Below the pieces are notes generated by a model, which was given only the letters and a program-made list of their open reading frames with translations, had not been told where the DNA came from and did not search any database. A stretch of DNA of 64,000 nt from Asterella californica (taxonomy: Eukaryota > Streptophyta > Marchantiopsida > Marchantiales > Aytoniaceae): the NCBI GenBank assembly GCA_036924285.1, contig JAYKYS010000012.1:7502001-7566000 (forward strand), read 5' to 3'. Both the position numbers and the translations under genes were made by a program. Positions 43,601-55,206 of the stretch are shown here, in pieces (position 1 is the first letter of the stretch; the number at the start of each line of letters is the position of its first letter).

Positions 43601-46600
43601 GCAAATAAGACAGCCTCGTAGAGGCGTACTCGCTGTCAACAGGCTTTAACGTGCACAAAGTGAACAATCACCTGAGAAATGCAAGCAGAAGACCCACAGA
43701 CGTACTCAGGAGCCATGCGCCAAGACCAATCTAATATCGCCAACCCAAACAAACAAACTCGTCAGATTTAGAACAACCTGAAAAACCCCCTTCAAAGCTA
43801 ATGAGATACATGTACACGTATTCAAAGATTAAAAATCAATAAAGCATGATGTAAAGAGCCCACAGCCGTATATCGGATCGTTTCTATATCGGTAATGTCT
43901 GGAGCTCACGTAATCTTGTCTGGAAGACTCAAATGCTGAACATATAAGCCGTTATAATTCTTGTGATTTCCTTCTTAGGCAGGAAATAATAGAATCATCG
44001 AGAAGAGTACCTTGCGCGGTCTAGACGTAAGGTACATCTCTTCTGCTTGCAGCGACCAGAAGTAAGCCATAACAGAACATACTACGGGGGACAGTAAAAG
44101 GGCTGAGAATCCGAACTCAAACTGCATAACAAGTAAAATTCGAATCAGGATAACTTATCAAGTGAGTCAGAAGTCAAAGATATAAAATAAAATTCCGAAT
44201 TCGAGCGACTCCATTAGAATGCACAGTAAATCCAAAGACAGGCGGACACTATCGACCATAATAACTTAGGCCTGGTGCACACGCGCTGCGTAGGGTGTCT
44301 ACATCTTACCTGCTCATGAGAGGCATTTATTACGGTCACATTCTGAGGTCGAAATATTGCGATAAATATGGTCTCCTGAACAAACAGAACACTAAATAAA
44401 ACCCAAGCACGCTCTGGTGTCCCCGCAAACAAGTGTACAAGGAATCGTATAGGCTCTATCCATTTTCCCCACTGTTTCATCCTTAGCTCCTCTGACCAGG
44501 TTATAGCCTCCTCCCGAACAACGCCTCCTGATGTATTTCTACCAGTCCCCACCTCTGAGTTATCTCTATGGTCCCTATCAGCATCCAGGCTGCTCCTCTG
44601 TAACAAGGCTAGAAGAGTTGGATCCAATCCTTTCTCTTTGAGCATGACGGCGAAGTTGGGATCGAGCCCTTTGTCTTCTAGGAGTGAAGTCAAATCTTGC
44701 TCACCTCCTCTACGAGCCCCGTGTCTCAGCATGGATGTAATCCGTGGGTCATTTAGCCTCTCTTGAAACATTATAGCCAGATGATCGAGTTGTTCCATCC
44801 CGGCGAAGCTTGTAAAGGACTCCAAACTATGCCCAAGATCTGGCACATAAGGCCTATGCAGCTCCGAAAGGCCCTGCTTGTCTCCTGGAAGCCCAACATC
44901 TAACTCGAATGCTTGACCTTGTTGGGTACCCTCGTTGTTGGAACCCACACCGGCCTGTCCCCCGGCTGCCTGATCGTTCTCACTTGGTAGGGGAGAGCTC
45001 GCATCCTCTACACATTCCTCAATCACACCAATTGCCCCATGCTGCGCCGATAGAGATCCAAGTTGAGGACATGCATGTCCAGCATGCGCCATTTCACCTG
45101 GATGTCTCGTATTCATCCTACTCATAACTTCTAATGCTACACCGATCTGAGCGGCGTCAACACTGCTGCTGCGCACCGCGCTCGATATCCGACCATCTGA
45201 GAAACTAGAAGAACTACCCAATCCTTTCTTTCGAAATCCTTCTCTTAGACGAACTACAGTATTATTCAAGGCAGCTCTCCGGGCAGCTGCAGGATTCATC
45301 ACAACCAAATATCGTCTGACGGCGGCTCCTAAAAGTACTGTGGCCACAACTCCGTAACTTATACAATGGCCGAGGTACCTAGGACAAAAAACCCAAGTTC
45401 AGTGCGATGTCGAATTCCTGATGCAGGTTAAACTGAGGCGCAGTTGCGCTTAGAAGTTATGTTCACTTGTCACAGCAAAACAATTGGAACTGTAAAAACA
45501 CAATTTGAATCTCATTTACCAATAATGAACTCCAAAACATATGAGCAATACTCGGTATATCCCTGCAACGATGAGTGCCACAAGTGGGCTCTTGAGCAGC
45601 TGAAACCCGAATAAACATGCTCCAACATTTGCATCTGTAGTAAACAACAAATAGCACTCCATATAAGTACATGTTGAAGAGAAGATATTTCCATCCAAAA
45701 CAAAATCTTGTTGCAAGCTTCTCAACTCTCATGAATGTCCAACCGCATAGCGTGATGATACTTACCAAGAATCATAACTGCAGCTGATGTGACACCTCCA
45801 AGCCAGCGAGCTTTCCGGGCAGTGAGACCATAGAGGATAGAATATCCAACTAGAACTAGAACGGACCCCAGGTAAAGTATTGTAAAATGGAAAGCTCTGC
45901 AAGTCACAATTCACGCAGCATAAAAATTTCTCATGAGGTGTTCCTGCACACTCCCGAACATCCCAAACAGATTGACCTGTTCCGACACTGAAACTCTGAC
46001 TCAGGAACAATAGTCAGAACCTGGGAGAAAAGATCTTTCAAGAACCAGAACGTAAAGTAATCAAATGATACAAGCATGCTGAAATACAGTAAGTGCAAGT
46101 GTCTTCATATGACCACGGCGTTGACACCAACCAGCACTTTGCACTCCTCGTGCAAACCAATGGAAGCCAAAGACTGGAACTACTGTTAAGTCGCACCAGT
46201 CACTGGCGGGTAAAAGACTAGAGCACTTGAGCTTCTTTTCAGTTCAAACGCAAAATTACGTGAAGCGAATAAGTCCCCGACGTGTGAAGCTAGACACACA
46301 CGACCAATTCATGTAACCACCGTGATGGCTCGAACAGTTGATTGTTCGAATAAAGGATTGCGACGATTATAGAACCATTCGTACCTATTTTTTCTTTGAA
46401 GGGCTGGATCCCGCGGATCCGGTGGCTCAGGCATGCATGCGACTGGCCCCACTTCGATGCAATCAGTATGCGCAAATTTGTAAGATCGTCTTACGTACTC
46501 ATCTACATCCAAGCCAGATCCTGCGGGACAGCAATATTCCGATAACACGTTGTGTGCAAAGTTAACGTTTCGTACCAAAGATGAGGACTCTAACCTACAC

Positions 46601-49014
46601 ACACAAACTTTAACCTCACTTGACCACTTAATCTGATTAGTAAGCAGTTAAAGCGCCTGTCGACGCCACAGTGTATACTAATAACTGTGTTGGACCACTT
46701 TCAAGATGATGCCCTCAACGGGTTTTCGACGAGGAGTCTTGAAACTGACCATGAAAGACCATCTTGCATATGAACAGCATGTTGATCCCCATGGCTATAG
46801 CCGAAACACCAAAAAAGAATGCTGATGGTGAGTATTGACGCGAGGCACTCCTTCCTGCACTGACATACACGGCGGCGACCTCATAACCGCACAAGAGAGT
46901 CACCGCCAACAGAAGCAGGACAAAGACCGCCCCTGTCGCATTCATCACAAGACTCATCGTCAGCAAGATACGGAACAGCTTGCTCTCATCGTTCGCTACG
47001 GAAAACGAGGACCGCTCACAGGTATTATGCACCTCTGCACCAGAAGTTGGTGCGAGCATAGCAGGTCAAAATACTTATGTCTCGTGTTTGACATACAATA
47101 GACCAATGCCCAGCTTTCTTATTGATGCAATGCTGGTAAGGCTGCGGGGTGCAATGTGGAACCAAAAGTAGACTCTGTACTTCACCAATGATCCAACAAA
47201 TAACAAGATGATCGCTTCGAACTCTTTAGGGTAAACTTGCGCAACCTACTTTCCATGTTCTAAAGATACCAATCCATCTCTAACTTGCGCAAGAATCGTG
47301 GCATTCACATTAAAAGCTGACTGATTTGCACACTTCACTGATTTGTTCTTAGATCCAACGACAGCCTGTTATAGGTTACACCCGATTCGTGTATAACCAG
47401 GTTCCAAACATCGGAGGCAGTTCAGATACGTACTCGAACTCTGCCACTGGGTCCTCCACCACAGCATAATCGCATAAAAAGCCAACACGAGAGCTGTTCC
47501 TGCCATGATAACTGCAAGGCCAATGGTATCATGGTCCAGAAGGACGAAGAGTTTCGTCCCCCACAGCGTAAGAACCACAACTGGAGAGACGACGGCACCC
47601 CAGGCACCCCAACACAAAATTCCTGCAACATAGCTTAGTTGTGGTCCTTGGAGGTACCAAGGCCATTTCCGGGCGAAGATCCAGCTGCAAAACAGAAAAT
47701 GATTGCACAGCACACGAGTTGATCAGAATGATTCGATGGAGTCTATGAATGTACACAGCAGTTACTATCGAATTTTGCTGTGCAAGAAAGGATAATAACA
47801 CCCTGGCAACGATACGCTAGATTGGCAAAACCGAACATCACCGTGGCCAAGTCTCCAACTTGCCAGCAGCCCTGAACAAGCTTACTCCCGACTTGACCAA
47901 CTGGAAGAGTGTAGATAGAAAGAGGTTATCAGTGTCAACAGCTTATGGATAAGAAAGATATGTCTTTCTTCCGGCGTGACACTCTAAACGCAGAAAGCAT
48001 GATGCTTCCCGCCAGAGGCATTAAAATTGACCTCCACGACTAATTCAAACTACTGTGCTAGCGTGATTTCGGTAATAACCTGGCCTTGGGAAATTTCAAC
48101 TTTTTATAAGTTGCGAGGCTCCCGACTTCCGCTCATGAAATGACAAGACTGATCGAATCTTTGCGAGGGCAATCTGCAATACGGTCAGACCGCATTCTCA
48201 ATCGCCTGCGACAGGGTACGGCTCCCGCACAGTCCCCACCCAAGAAAAGTGGCCCCCTAACTCCAAAATCAGGTGGATATAATGGTCCGCAAAAACTTGA
48301 CCTCATACTCAAGTTTCGAAGGCTTTACTATCTACTGCAGCTCATATACTGTTTCAAGCCATGGATACCCATGAGAAACACGCGAGAAATCCTTTACGTA
48401 AGATGTGAATCGGAGTGAGTTAGCTACTTATTGCTTCTGAACTGCTTCCTCAACTGGAGCTCTTTAGTGATTCCGTTCTCCCGCTATGCGTTGTCATTAG
48501 TGGGCACCCGAATTACGAGGCTCCACTACTCAAGTTGCAACAGCTCTGTCAGTGATAAATCTGAGTAGCAGGTACATCACAAGCTGCCCCTAGAGTATCG
48601 TGAGACGGTTGCAAAACCACCTTGATAAGAAACTCCCAGACTTCGGAATCTAAAATCTCCTCCACATGCGCTACCGCGATCAAGGGGATGCCTCCACAGG
48701 CAGGTCTAGACGCAAAAAAGTAGATTGCTGAACAGCGGTTGGTCCTCTTTTGTCCGTCAACAAAACCCTTACTCGATGAATCCACTTCAAAGCACTGAAA
48801 GGCATGCAATGCATTATGAGTACAGTATCTCTCTCAGGCGATCTACAAGACATGAACTAAAATCAATAAAATTACCATACCTGTAGATCCTCCACGGCCT
48901 CCAATTCACAGCAACAAGGATAATGATCGAGAGAGCTGTAACCACTGAGAATACAGTGCCGTATGTTACACAACAAATTATTAGGTCGTGATGTTGCATC
49001 TCGGAAGTCCCCAT
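34050..49014 (-). CDS. DEK1: DEK1, membrane-anchored phytocalpain, 30 coding exons
   Basis: Plant-wide single-copy cysteine protease of the plasma membrane, needed for epidermal or three-dimensional growth and positional signalling. Predicted coding exons (5' to 3'): 49014-48881, 47684-47434, 46932-46750, 46520-46385, 45896-45766, 45634-45520, 45378-44310, 44121-44011, 43730-43672, 43559-43382, 43113-42840, 42704-42554, 42250-42139, 41605-41440, 41179-41109, 40751-40660, 40468-40306, 40126-40055, 39886-39512, 39263-39148, 39004-38707, 37914-37595, 37298-36929, 36706-36380, 36171-36067, 35862-35734, 35572-35192, 35083-34946, 34688-34452, 34358-34050. Total 6573 nt, 2190 residues, close to the known size of about 2150-2170. 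Phases join without a break. The ATG at 49014 has an in-frame TGA eight codons upstream. The calpain triad is Cys1799 (GDCWF), His1957 (GHAY) and Asn1977 (RNPW). No lesion found. The exon 10 end is the least certain junction. Confidence 0.95.
34946..36706 (-). other. DEK1: DEK1 exons 24-28: linker and calpain protease core
   Basis: Residues 1650-2009. Exon 24 is an acidic linker plus M-E-T-Q-E-E-V. Exons 25-28 form the CysPc domain: C-L-F-A-G in exon 25, catalytic Cys in exon 26, E-K-A-Y-A-K-L-H-G-S-Y-E-A-L and the catalytic His in exon 27, and Q-I-R-N-P-W with the catalytic Asn in exon 28. The spacing of the triad (158 and 20 residues) matches that known for the Arabidopsis protein, so the enzyme should be active. 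Confidence 0.9.
36929..37914 (-). other. DEK1: DEK1 exons 22-23: LG3 domain
   Basis: Residues 1420-1649, the concanavalin-like laminin-G 3 domain of DEK1. Visible features are C-W-E-I-L-I-A-G, G-Q-V-G-L-R-L, R-E-W-N-I-G, D-G-R-W-H-T-V-T-V and M-D-V-F-L-W-G. The Trp codon after D-G-R is joined across intron 22. Confidence 0.88.
38707..39886 (-). other. DEK1: DEK1 exons 19-21: juxtamembrane arm
   Basis: Residues 1157-1419. Conserved blocks are A-P-Q-R-S-A-S-S-A-A-L-L-V-G-D, E-E-A-I-D-T-E-W-V-Y-M-W-D-K-F and a highly charged, probably helical stretch rich in Glu, Lys and Arg in exon 21. It links the last membrane helix to the cytoplasmic LG3 domain. Confidence 0.85.
40055..44121 (-). other. DEK1: DEK1 exons 8-18: second membrane block
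   Basis: Residues 674-1156. Helices are spread over small exons, with family motifs S-W-F-A-T-Y-R (exon 11), T-I-G-V-I-H-H-W-A-S (exon 14), Y-S-P-R-V-L-P-V-Y (exon 16) and Y-P-P-F-A-G-A-A (exon 17). Exon 15 ends at a GC donor (GCAAGT). Intron 18 (39887-40054) is 168 nt and contains no stop in frame. Confidence 0.85.
44310..45378 (-). other. DEK1: DEK1 exon 7: large loop
   Basis: The largest exon, residues 317-673. After one more helix it encodes a poorly conserved Ser/Glu/Gly-rich loop. The conserved signature D-K-G-L-D-P-N-F-A-V-M-L-K-E-K-G-L-D-P and S-L-D-A-D-R-D-H-R-D-N follows, then re-entry into the membrane (G-T-P-E-R-A-W). In the family this loop interrupts the helix bundle and is thought to be regulatory. 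Confidence 0.85.
45520..49014 (-). other. DEK1: DEK1 exons 1-6: first membrane block
   Basis: Residues 1 to about 316. Hydrophobic helices are visible in exon 1 (after a short polar N-terminus, ending N-W-R-P-W-R-I-Y), exon 2 (two), exon 3 (two), exon 5 (two) and exon 6. Exon 4 is the polar D-V-D-E-Y-V-R-R segment with P-E-P-P-D-P. Intron 1 (47685-48880) is the longest at about 1.2 kb. This block and the later one form the multi-helix domain that anchors the protease in the plasma membrane. Confidence 0.85.
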
Positions 49015-50552
49015 TTTACTATCCTTCCTGTCTCAATTCAACCGTGTCTAGTAAGACTTTGACCGGTCCCGTTCATAAGTGCCGAACCTGTCCAACACCT
49101 GGATCTACTCTCCCACTGATACATTCAAGCAGACCGACTGGCGGTACCTGTCAGGTCAGGATGCTTCAGGGAGCTGCCAGAAGGCTCGAGCATGAGGCAA
49201 ACCAGTGAGATTGCACAGCACACTCGCCTTCTTTAGCAACCACTGAATTCCAGTTGAAACAAGCGGCCATGTCCATATGAATTAGTTTCACCCATACACT
49301 CGATGATCCAATAGTCCAGAACAGCTAAATTACTAATGCGCGCATGCCCTGCCTCCGGTACAATACAATTCACAGCATCTCGCTCGAGGATCCACCTGCT
49401 TTACTGTCAAAAATGAGAGAGCTCCAAAATGTATAGAAGTCTGATTTAAACGAGTCTGTAAAATGAATCGCAAGTCCTGCGTACCGAGATTATTGAATAT
49501 GCACATTCTAACGTTCCCATCCACAGCGCAGGTAAGCAAGTTTGGAACTTCGCGGGTTCTCAATTCGTCCGCTGGCCAGAATCTTCGAATTTAGTTTTAA
49601 ACCATTGTTCCAGTGTCAACACTACGTCCTAGGTTTGCATTCAGCAATGCTGGTAATCTACACTGATCCAACCAGCTCCAACGACCCTCCACCATAACCT
49701 GAAATCCTCCCTCCGATTCTCGAAGAACAGCTCCCACCGGACCCACCCTCCCTCGCTCGCTCGCTTCCATGCTCGCTCGTGTACTTGGCGGTACACTGTC
49801 GGAAGCTGCTCTATCAATGAGGGCCAGCTCAAACTCGTCTTTCTCGTGTGCTGAGGTGCTCATCCTCCCATCACTGCACTTCATTCATCTCACCCCAGTC
49901 TCTAGGTTGTCAACATGCACACACTTGATTCCATAACAGTAGAACGACGAGTAGTACAACGTCGTCTCTTTACTGCTCATGCAGAGCAGAGCTAGCTCCA
50001 AGTTCCAGGTCCGCTCAGTTTTGCTGCTGCTGCCCTCCGAACAGTACTCATCAAAGCGATTCCCAGCCTCCCGGATCTATAATCTACACCAGTGAAAAGC
50101 CTTCCTTCTGCGAAAATTTTCGCCTGCCATTAACATGTTCAGGAAAAGCTCCACCGGCTTTTTGTTCTTTTCTTGTATAAGCATCATGAGGATTCTCCCT
50201 CTCACATGCGCTTGATAGATACTAGTGATTTTGACGTAATAGTAGAATCCTGAATCCTGAATCCTGAATCAATGCCGGACCGAAAAGGATCACCCACTCT
50301 GACCCTTCCCTGTCCTTCCTCCCTCCCTTCCTCAGCCCGACCCGTTCCTCTGCTACGCACTCGCGGCGGCAATTAAGGCGCTCACCGACGCAGGCGTCCC
50401 CACAACCGCCATAGCCACAATTTGCCGTCTGCCCGCAACCCGTCCCCCTCTCCGAGTCCCCTCCTCCGCCATAGCCCGGTCTTGCTTCGCAGTAGTTCGT
50501 ACCCCGCCTCTACTCTGTATCACTATCCCGTCTAGCGGTGGTGATGCTCTAA
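49015..50552. promoter_or_regulatory. DEK1 5' region and probable divergent promoter
   Basis: Upstream of the DEK1 ATG. It holds a 95-codon minus-strand ORF with a true ATG (49884-49597) that would be a long upstream ORF if the DEK1 leader reaches that far. Also present are CTCG repeats at about 49747-49766, three GAATCCT repeats at about 50245-50271 and a pyrimidine-rich stretch at about 50300-50335 on the plus strand, typical of plant 5' leaders. No TATA box was fixed for either direction. Confidence 0.45.
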
Positions 50553-50645
50553 CCCACGCTCCCCTTCGCTGATGCTGTATCTACTGTAGATTGGGCGATT
50601 CTAACCCTCGATCTCAATTTCGAACTCTCCAACGATTACAAGTGC

Positions 50646-50756
50646 ATGTCGACTGAAATGGACGACTTAATATCCACGGACGAGTACGAAGCAATGGACC
50701 TTGCCACGAAAGCAAAGCAGTATTATTACCCGGGGTTCAAATTCTTCGCAAGTTAA
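50646..50756 (+). CDS. 36-codon ORF, possible upstream peptide ORF or first exon
   Basis: ATG at 50646 to TAA at 50754-50756. The peptide starts M-S-T-E-M-D-D-L, has an acidic first half, and ends with Y-Y-Y-P-G-F-K-F-F-A-S. The frame is also open upstream to 50553. It follows a pyrimidine-rich plus-strand stretch like a plant 5' leader, preceded by tiny ATG ORFs. It looks like a constrained peptide, but I do not recognise the family and no long main ORF follows directly. It could be a peptide-encoding upstream ORF of a spliced plus-strand gene, or chance. Confidence 0.35.
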   Translation: MSTEMDDLISTDEYEAMDLATKAKQYYYPGFKFFAS

Positions 50757-51259
50757 CTCTGGTCAAATTCTGCGGGCTGCCCTTGTCTTCTTCCTCCCCG
50801 CATTTATTCGTCTGTCTGATTACGGGCAGTGGTAATAATCTCCCGGCCCCCAAAATGCGATCAAGTCTCGATCTGCTTCTGTCGCTTGTTCTCATTCCGA
50901 AGGTGATTGGCTCTTGTGGGCTTTGACATTCGTAAAGACCTAGGACAAACTGTCCTCTTTCCTCCCTTTCCGTCTTTATCTTTCTATTATTTCGAAGCGG
51001 GGATCGATGCCGTGCCGCCTCTTTCCTCGCCGTACAGTCCCAGTATGCGAAATCGACATTGCCAAATTAAGATGAGGACAGCCAATCTTGGCCTCTACAA
51101 ACTTCTTCCATTTCGAACGTGCGAATTGCGAAGTACCCTACTGCTATTGCAGTCCGCGGTTCCAAATAAGCCAAATCGAATCTTGTTTTATTCTTGCGCG
51201 ACAAACTTGATAAATGGTCAAAATACTGGATATACTTTGTACGGTACCTTGTAGACATT

Positions 51260-54200
51260 TCTGCGTCTTTTTTTTGCTATGCGGTAGCTAATACTCTGAT
51301 TGTTGAAAGAAGGGAGGGATGTTTTGTGGTATAGCATATTTTGTCGTATTACGGACGTGATAATGAAGAAGGAATTGGTTTGGATCCGGATTAATCTTTA
51401 ATGCATAGCCTAACAATTATATTATAAACAAAAATTATTTATTTCAATATAAAAGTCTGGTTAAGAGAAATTATTATACTGGTGTCATATTATTAACCTA
51501 TCCTGTAGTAATCTAAGAAAGAATAAACATAAATATTTTCACACTTGCTCAAAACTCGGATCTGATTTCACTATTGTGTAAAGAGTAGGTCATGGAGTGA
51601 TCAAAATTATATTTTAGATTCTCAAAAATAAAACTACTGAGAAAAAACTACTAAGATCAAAAGAATTAGGTTGTAACAGTAGTCAGTGTTTACAGCATAT
51701 TGCTGAAGTGATAGAAGCATTATTGTCGTGTTGTGAATCAGTCAGTGGTTAAAAAAGAAGGTTGGAAGACTAATTTCTCATATTTGTTGAGTGCATATTT
51801 ATCGTGCATCGTTACCGACAAGATCAACTTTAGTTTTCAGATCTTCGAGAACATTTGCATATTAAGGAGTTACAGCAATTTAAAGTTTTAGGATTTTTGC
51901 GGCTTGATGATGCTACTGCGGCAGTCCAAGGTTGACATTACATCTTTTTTATGTGTTCATGTTGATTGGAAAAATTACTAACTTGACGACTTGAAGTGGT
52001 GTGTTAATTGTTAAGTAGCTATGATGTCATCTGTTGATCTGAGGAGGACAAGTGATGACATGAGAGAATGTCATTTCCGCTGACACTGATCATGCTGACT
52101 GGATTTTAGACAAAGTGGCACTTCATTAATATAAAACTTCTTGGTTCTTATGGTGACACTTGTTATTTTCAAAAGGACAGCTTTGGTGATATAAGGATTC
52201 ACAGAAGTTCATTATTGAGAATTCAGTTGGGTTTAGACATTGAGAGGCTAAGTATTCTTTATACCGGAATTTTGAAGAGGGATGTTGGAAAATGTTGAAT
52301 AAGGACAAGTTCCTCGTCATGGAAAATCTTGGCAGTAATCAACATATGCACGTACATATTTATCATCTTCGATTTCTCAGTCATTGAGAGATCAAATACC
52401 TTGGAGTATCGTTGGACAGTCGGTCGAATCACATAGTATGTCAGATCTTGTTGTTGGTGTATACCTCACCTCTGTGGATGAACAACAAGGTTGGTCAAGG
52501 ATTGGAGTATAAGCGTCTGATCATGTTAAGATGTTCTCTCTTTTCTCTTCTTCGTTGATCTAACAACTCAAGTCTTATAGGACTGTCCCACCATTAGGAT
52601 TTTCCTTGTATCCACTTTACATATACATGAAGAGTCGGAGCCTCTTTCAACTCATTCCTTATTTACTCGTTCTTTCTTCTTGGAGTGTCTTTTTAGAAAT
52701 ATCGATCTTTCTACATGTAGTCTTATAAATGTTAAGAGAAATTTGAGATATTGCAGTAGTTCTTTCTGATGATCGTGTATGAAACTCTAAAATGTCATCA
52801 TCGTCATGGATGTGTGATCGTCATTGTAAACAGATTTTGTATGAATAACCAAACCTTTATAGCTTTTGACATCGTCATAACATGTGGACAACAATCCTCG
52901 TCCTGATACAAGTTAAAGGTCATACACCATCTCAATGGGTCTATTATGGATAAAGACAGAAATTTATAACTGCCACAGTGCGAGAGAGCGTTTACAACAT
53001 GAGAATTGACTCATTTTGTGTCCTTTATAAGTCATAAAGTGACCCTCATCTTCGAGTAGTGTTGATGTTCCACACTATGCTTTTAAACCATATGTACATT
53101 ATGTGGATCTGCCTTGGTGTGACATTCTATTCAATTCATGGTCCGCCTTATATAGATGAAAGAGAATATCATCTTTTCATCAAAGGGTGACAAGTTTATC
53201 TATCAATGGTATCATTTGTCAATCCCAAGAGGAGGTGGTTCTTGGACGATTTGATGAGAACTTTGACTATCATGGCTCTAGATCACTCTTGAGTATGATT
53301 ATTGATCATATCATTTGTCATAGATGTGTGATCAGAGAGCATATCTGGAGGAAAAAATTTACACAAGATTTTAGTGTGTAACATATCGGCGTCTAAGTGC
53401 ATCATGTCCTCCTTGTGAGTAGAAAATCTTGACAAGAAGCTAATATCAATTTGCACTTTATGTTGTATGGTGTCAACTCTTTGAGACTTCAGAATATTAA
53501 CTCAGTAGGTTGTCCTCTTGTGTTAGTCCTTAAGGACCACCTGATCTCCTTCACTCTTCCATCACTATGGGTTGTCTTAAGACAAGCTATCATGCACTCT
53601 CATAGCCCAGACCCTTAAAACATGATCATTGGTCCTCTTGAGAAGTACTATTCTGTTCATTCTCATCTACCATGTAGTGTCTCAAGATTTCTCCTTTAGT
53701 CCATTATAGCATAAAAGATATCATTCTCACAGAAGATTTGCACAAGTATCGCTGCTCTGAGTTCTAGTATCTGTTCAAACGCACAAACACACGGGTTTTA
53801 CCTAGAAATCTCAATTCTCACAAAACCACCCGGCTTCCAGATCCTTCAGAAGGTGCTCGGACCTAAACAAACAACTACAACCTAAAATATCACATAGATA
53901 TCTGCTGAGAAGCTCGGGAAGACGCTTCATGTTTCTAGATCACAGCTTCTAATCTTTCCACGATAGTCTTCCGAAGCAATTCTCGGCTTCTAGGGGTTCA
54001 ATTCGACTTCTCACACCTCCAGAAGACTGCTCCTACTTCGTAGATATCAAATTAACAATATTTGTCACGCATTGCTCTTCTAGTTTCCAACGGGGTTAGA
54101 TCAATCACAGGATATGTGCCCCCTATAGCCTTCCCAGACTTCTGCTTACGGAAACGGTCTTCTTGCAGCACTACAACGACCTTCATCTCCATGGAAGCTC

Positions 54201-55200
54201 AATAGAAGTCTCGGAAGCTCACTAGAAGAAGGTGGGAAGATGGAAAGATGAGAGAAGATGGGGAAAAAGAGAAAATCCAAACAAGAGGAAACAAGTTGAA
54301 AATGAGAAATTAAGACTCCGACAAGCTCTAGTCCGGATCTTGACTAACAAGCCATCCCTGCTTGTAGTAATTTGGAGAAGAATACCACAAATTGGTTTAC
54401 AGTTACACAGTCTTCCACTCGAGGATGTCATCTTCTGCTATGAGAAGAAGTCTTTTTTCTTCTTCTGTCGTCGCTCGGACTACTCTGTTGTCTGAGATCG
54501 CTTTCTCGTAAGACGCGGATTCGAAGTGCTCCATTGGATGAGACAAGTTTCGACTCAACACAGCTTCTAACAATCACCGCCACTCAAGAAGAAGGCTTCC
54601 CATGCACAATTGGGTGTGAATTCGAGGAAACCCATTGCCCAGAAGACATAGACAAAGCTTCTGCACTCAAATATGATATCAATTCTCGAGAAGAAGATAC
54701 ATTGGTTTCGGAAAGCTTACTCCCTCCACTTCCTGTTCTTATCTCTCGACACACCAGCTCAAAAACAGGACTACATGATGATGTTGTTCCCTGCTCTAGG
54801 CTATCCACTACCTCTATCTACATCTTCGATCCACTGCTGGAAGCGAAAGTGCAGACCCCTCCGGTGTAATCCAATTCTATTCGTACGTCTCTAGCATCAG
54901 ATGTAGTGTGTGTACTGTGCGAAGATGTGTAACCATATGTGTGTCAATCTGCACAGTAAAATGTGTGCATGCGACAGATTCTCCTCCAATCCCAACTTGC
55001 AATCAGGAGAGATGGAGCACTGTCAGAAGACCACCACCTCACATGCAATCGGCTCCCTGCTCTAATTAGAAACTTACTTTCTGCTCGTATCGCTGCCTAT
55101 CCTGCCACATGGACAATCATATAAAAATACAAGAGAAACTGCCACTTCCCAAGATAGTAGATTTCACTTCCTACCAAATTTAGACAAGTCAACTTGCTAC
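51260..55200. other. anonymous AT-rich DNA, no intact gene
   Basis: No intact coding region. 52030-53400 on the plus strand gives faint coding traces with many stops (for example A-D-W-I-L-D near 52100, like the start of a copia protease), which is too weak to name. 53760-54230 on the minus strand reads like retroelement leader with repeated agaag motifs and ORF scraps at 54222-54869, also unassigned. Confidence 0.45.
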
Positions 55201-55206
55201 CTACTC

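Noticed and set aside
45920..46190. Coding-looking minus-strand segment with W-F-A-R-G-V-Q-S-A-G-W and W-D-V-R-E-C-A-G-T
   Set aside because: It lies in DEK1 intron 4, has stops and frame breaks, and DEK1 exons 4 and 5 join directly in phase and align with the family without it.
52030..53400. Possible copia-type pol relic
   Set aside because: Only scattered short matches such as W-I-L-D; too many stops and no second diagnostic motif, so not called as a feature of its own.
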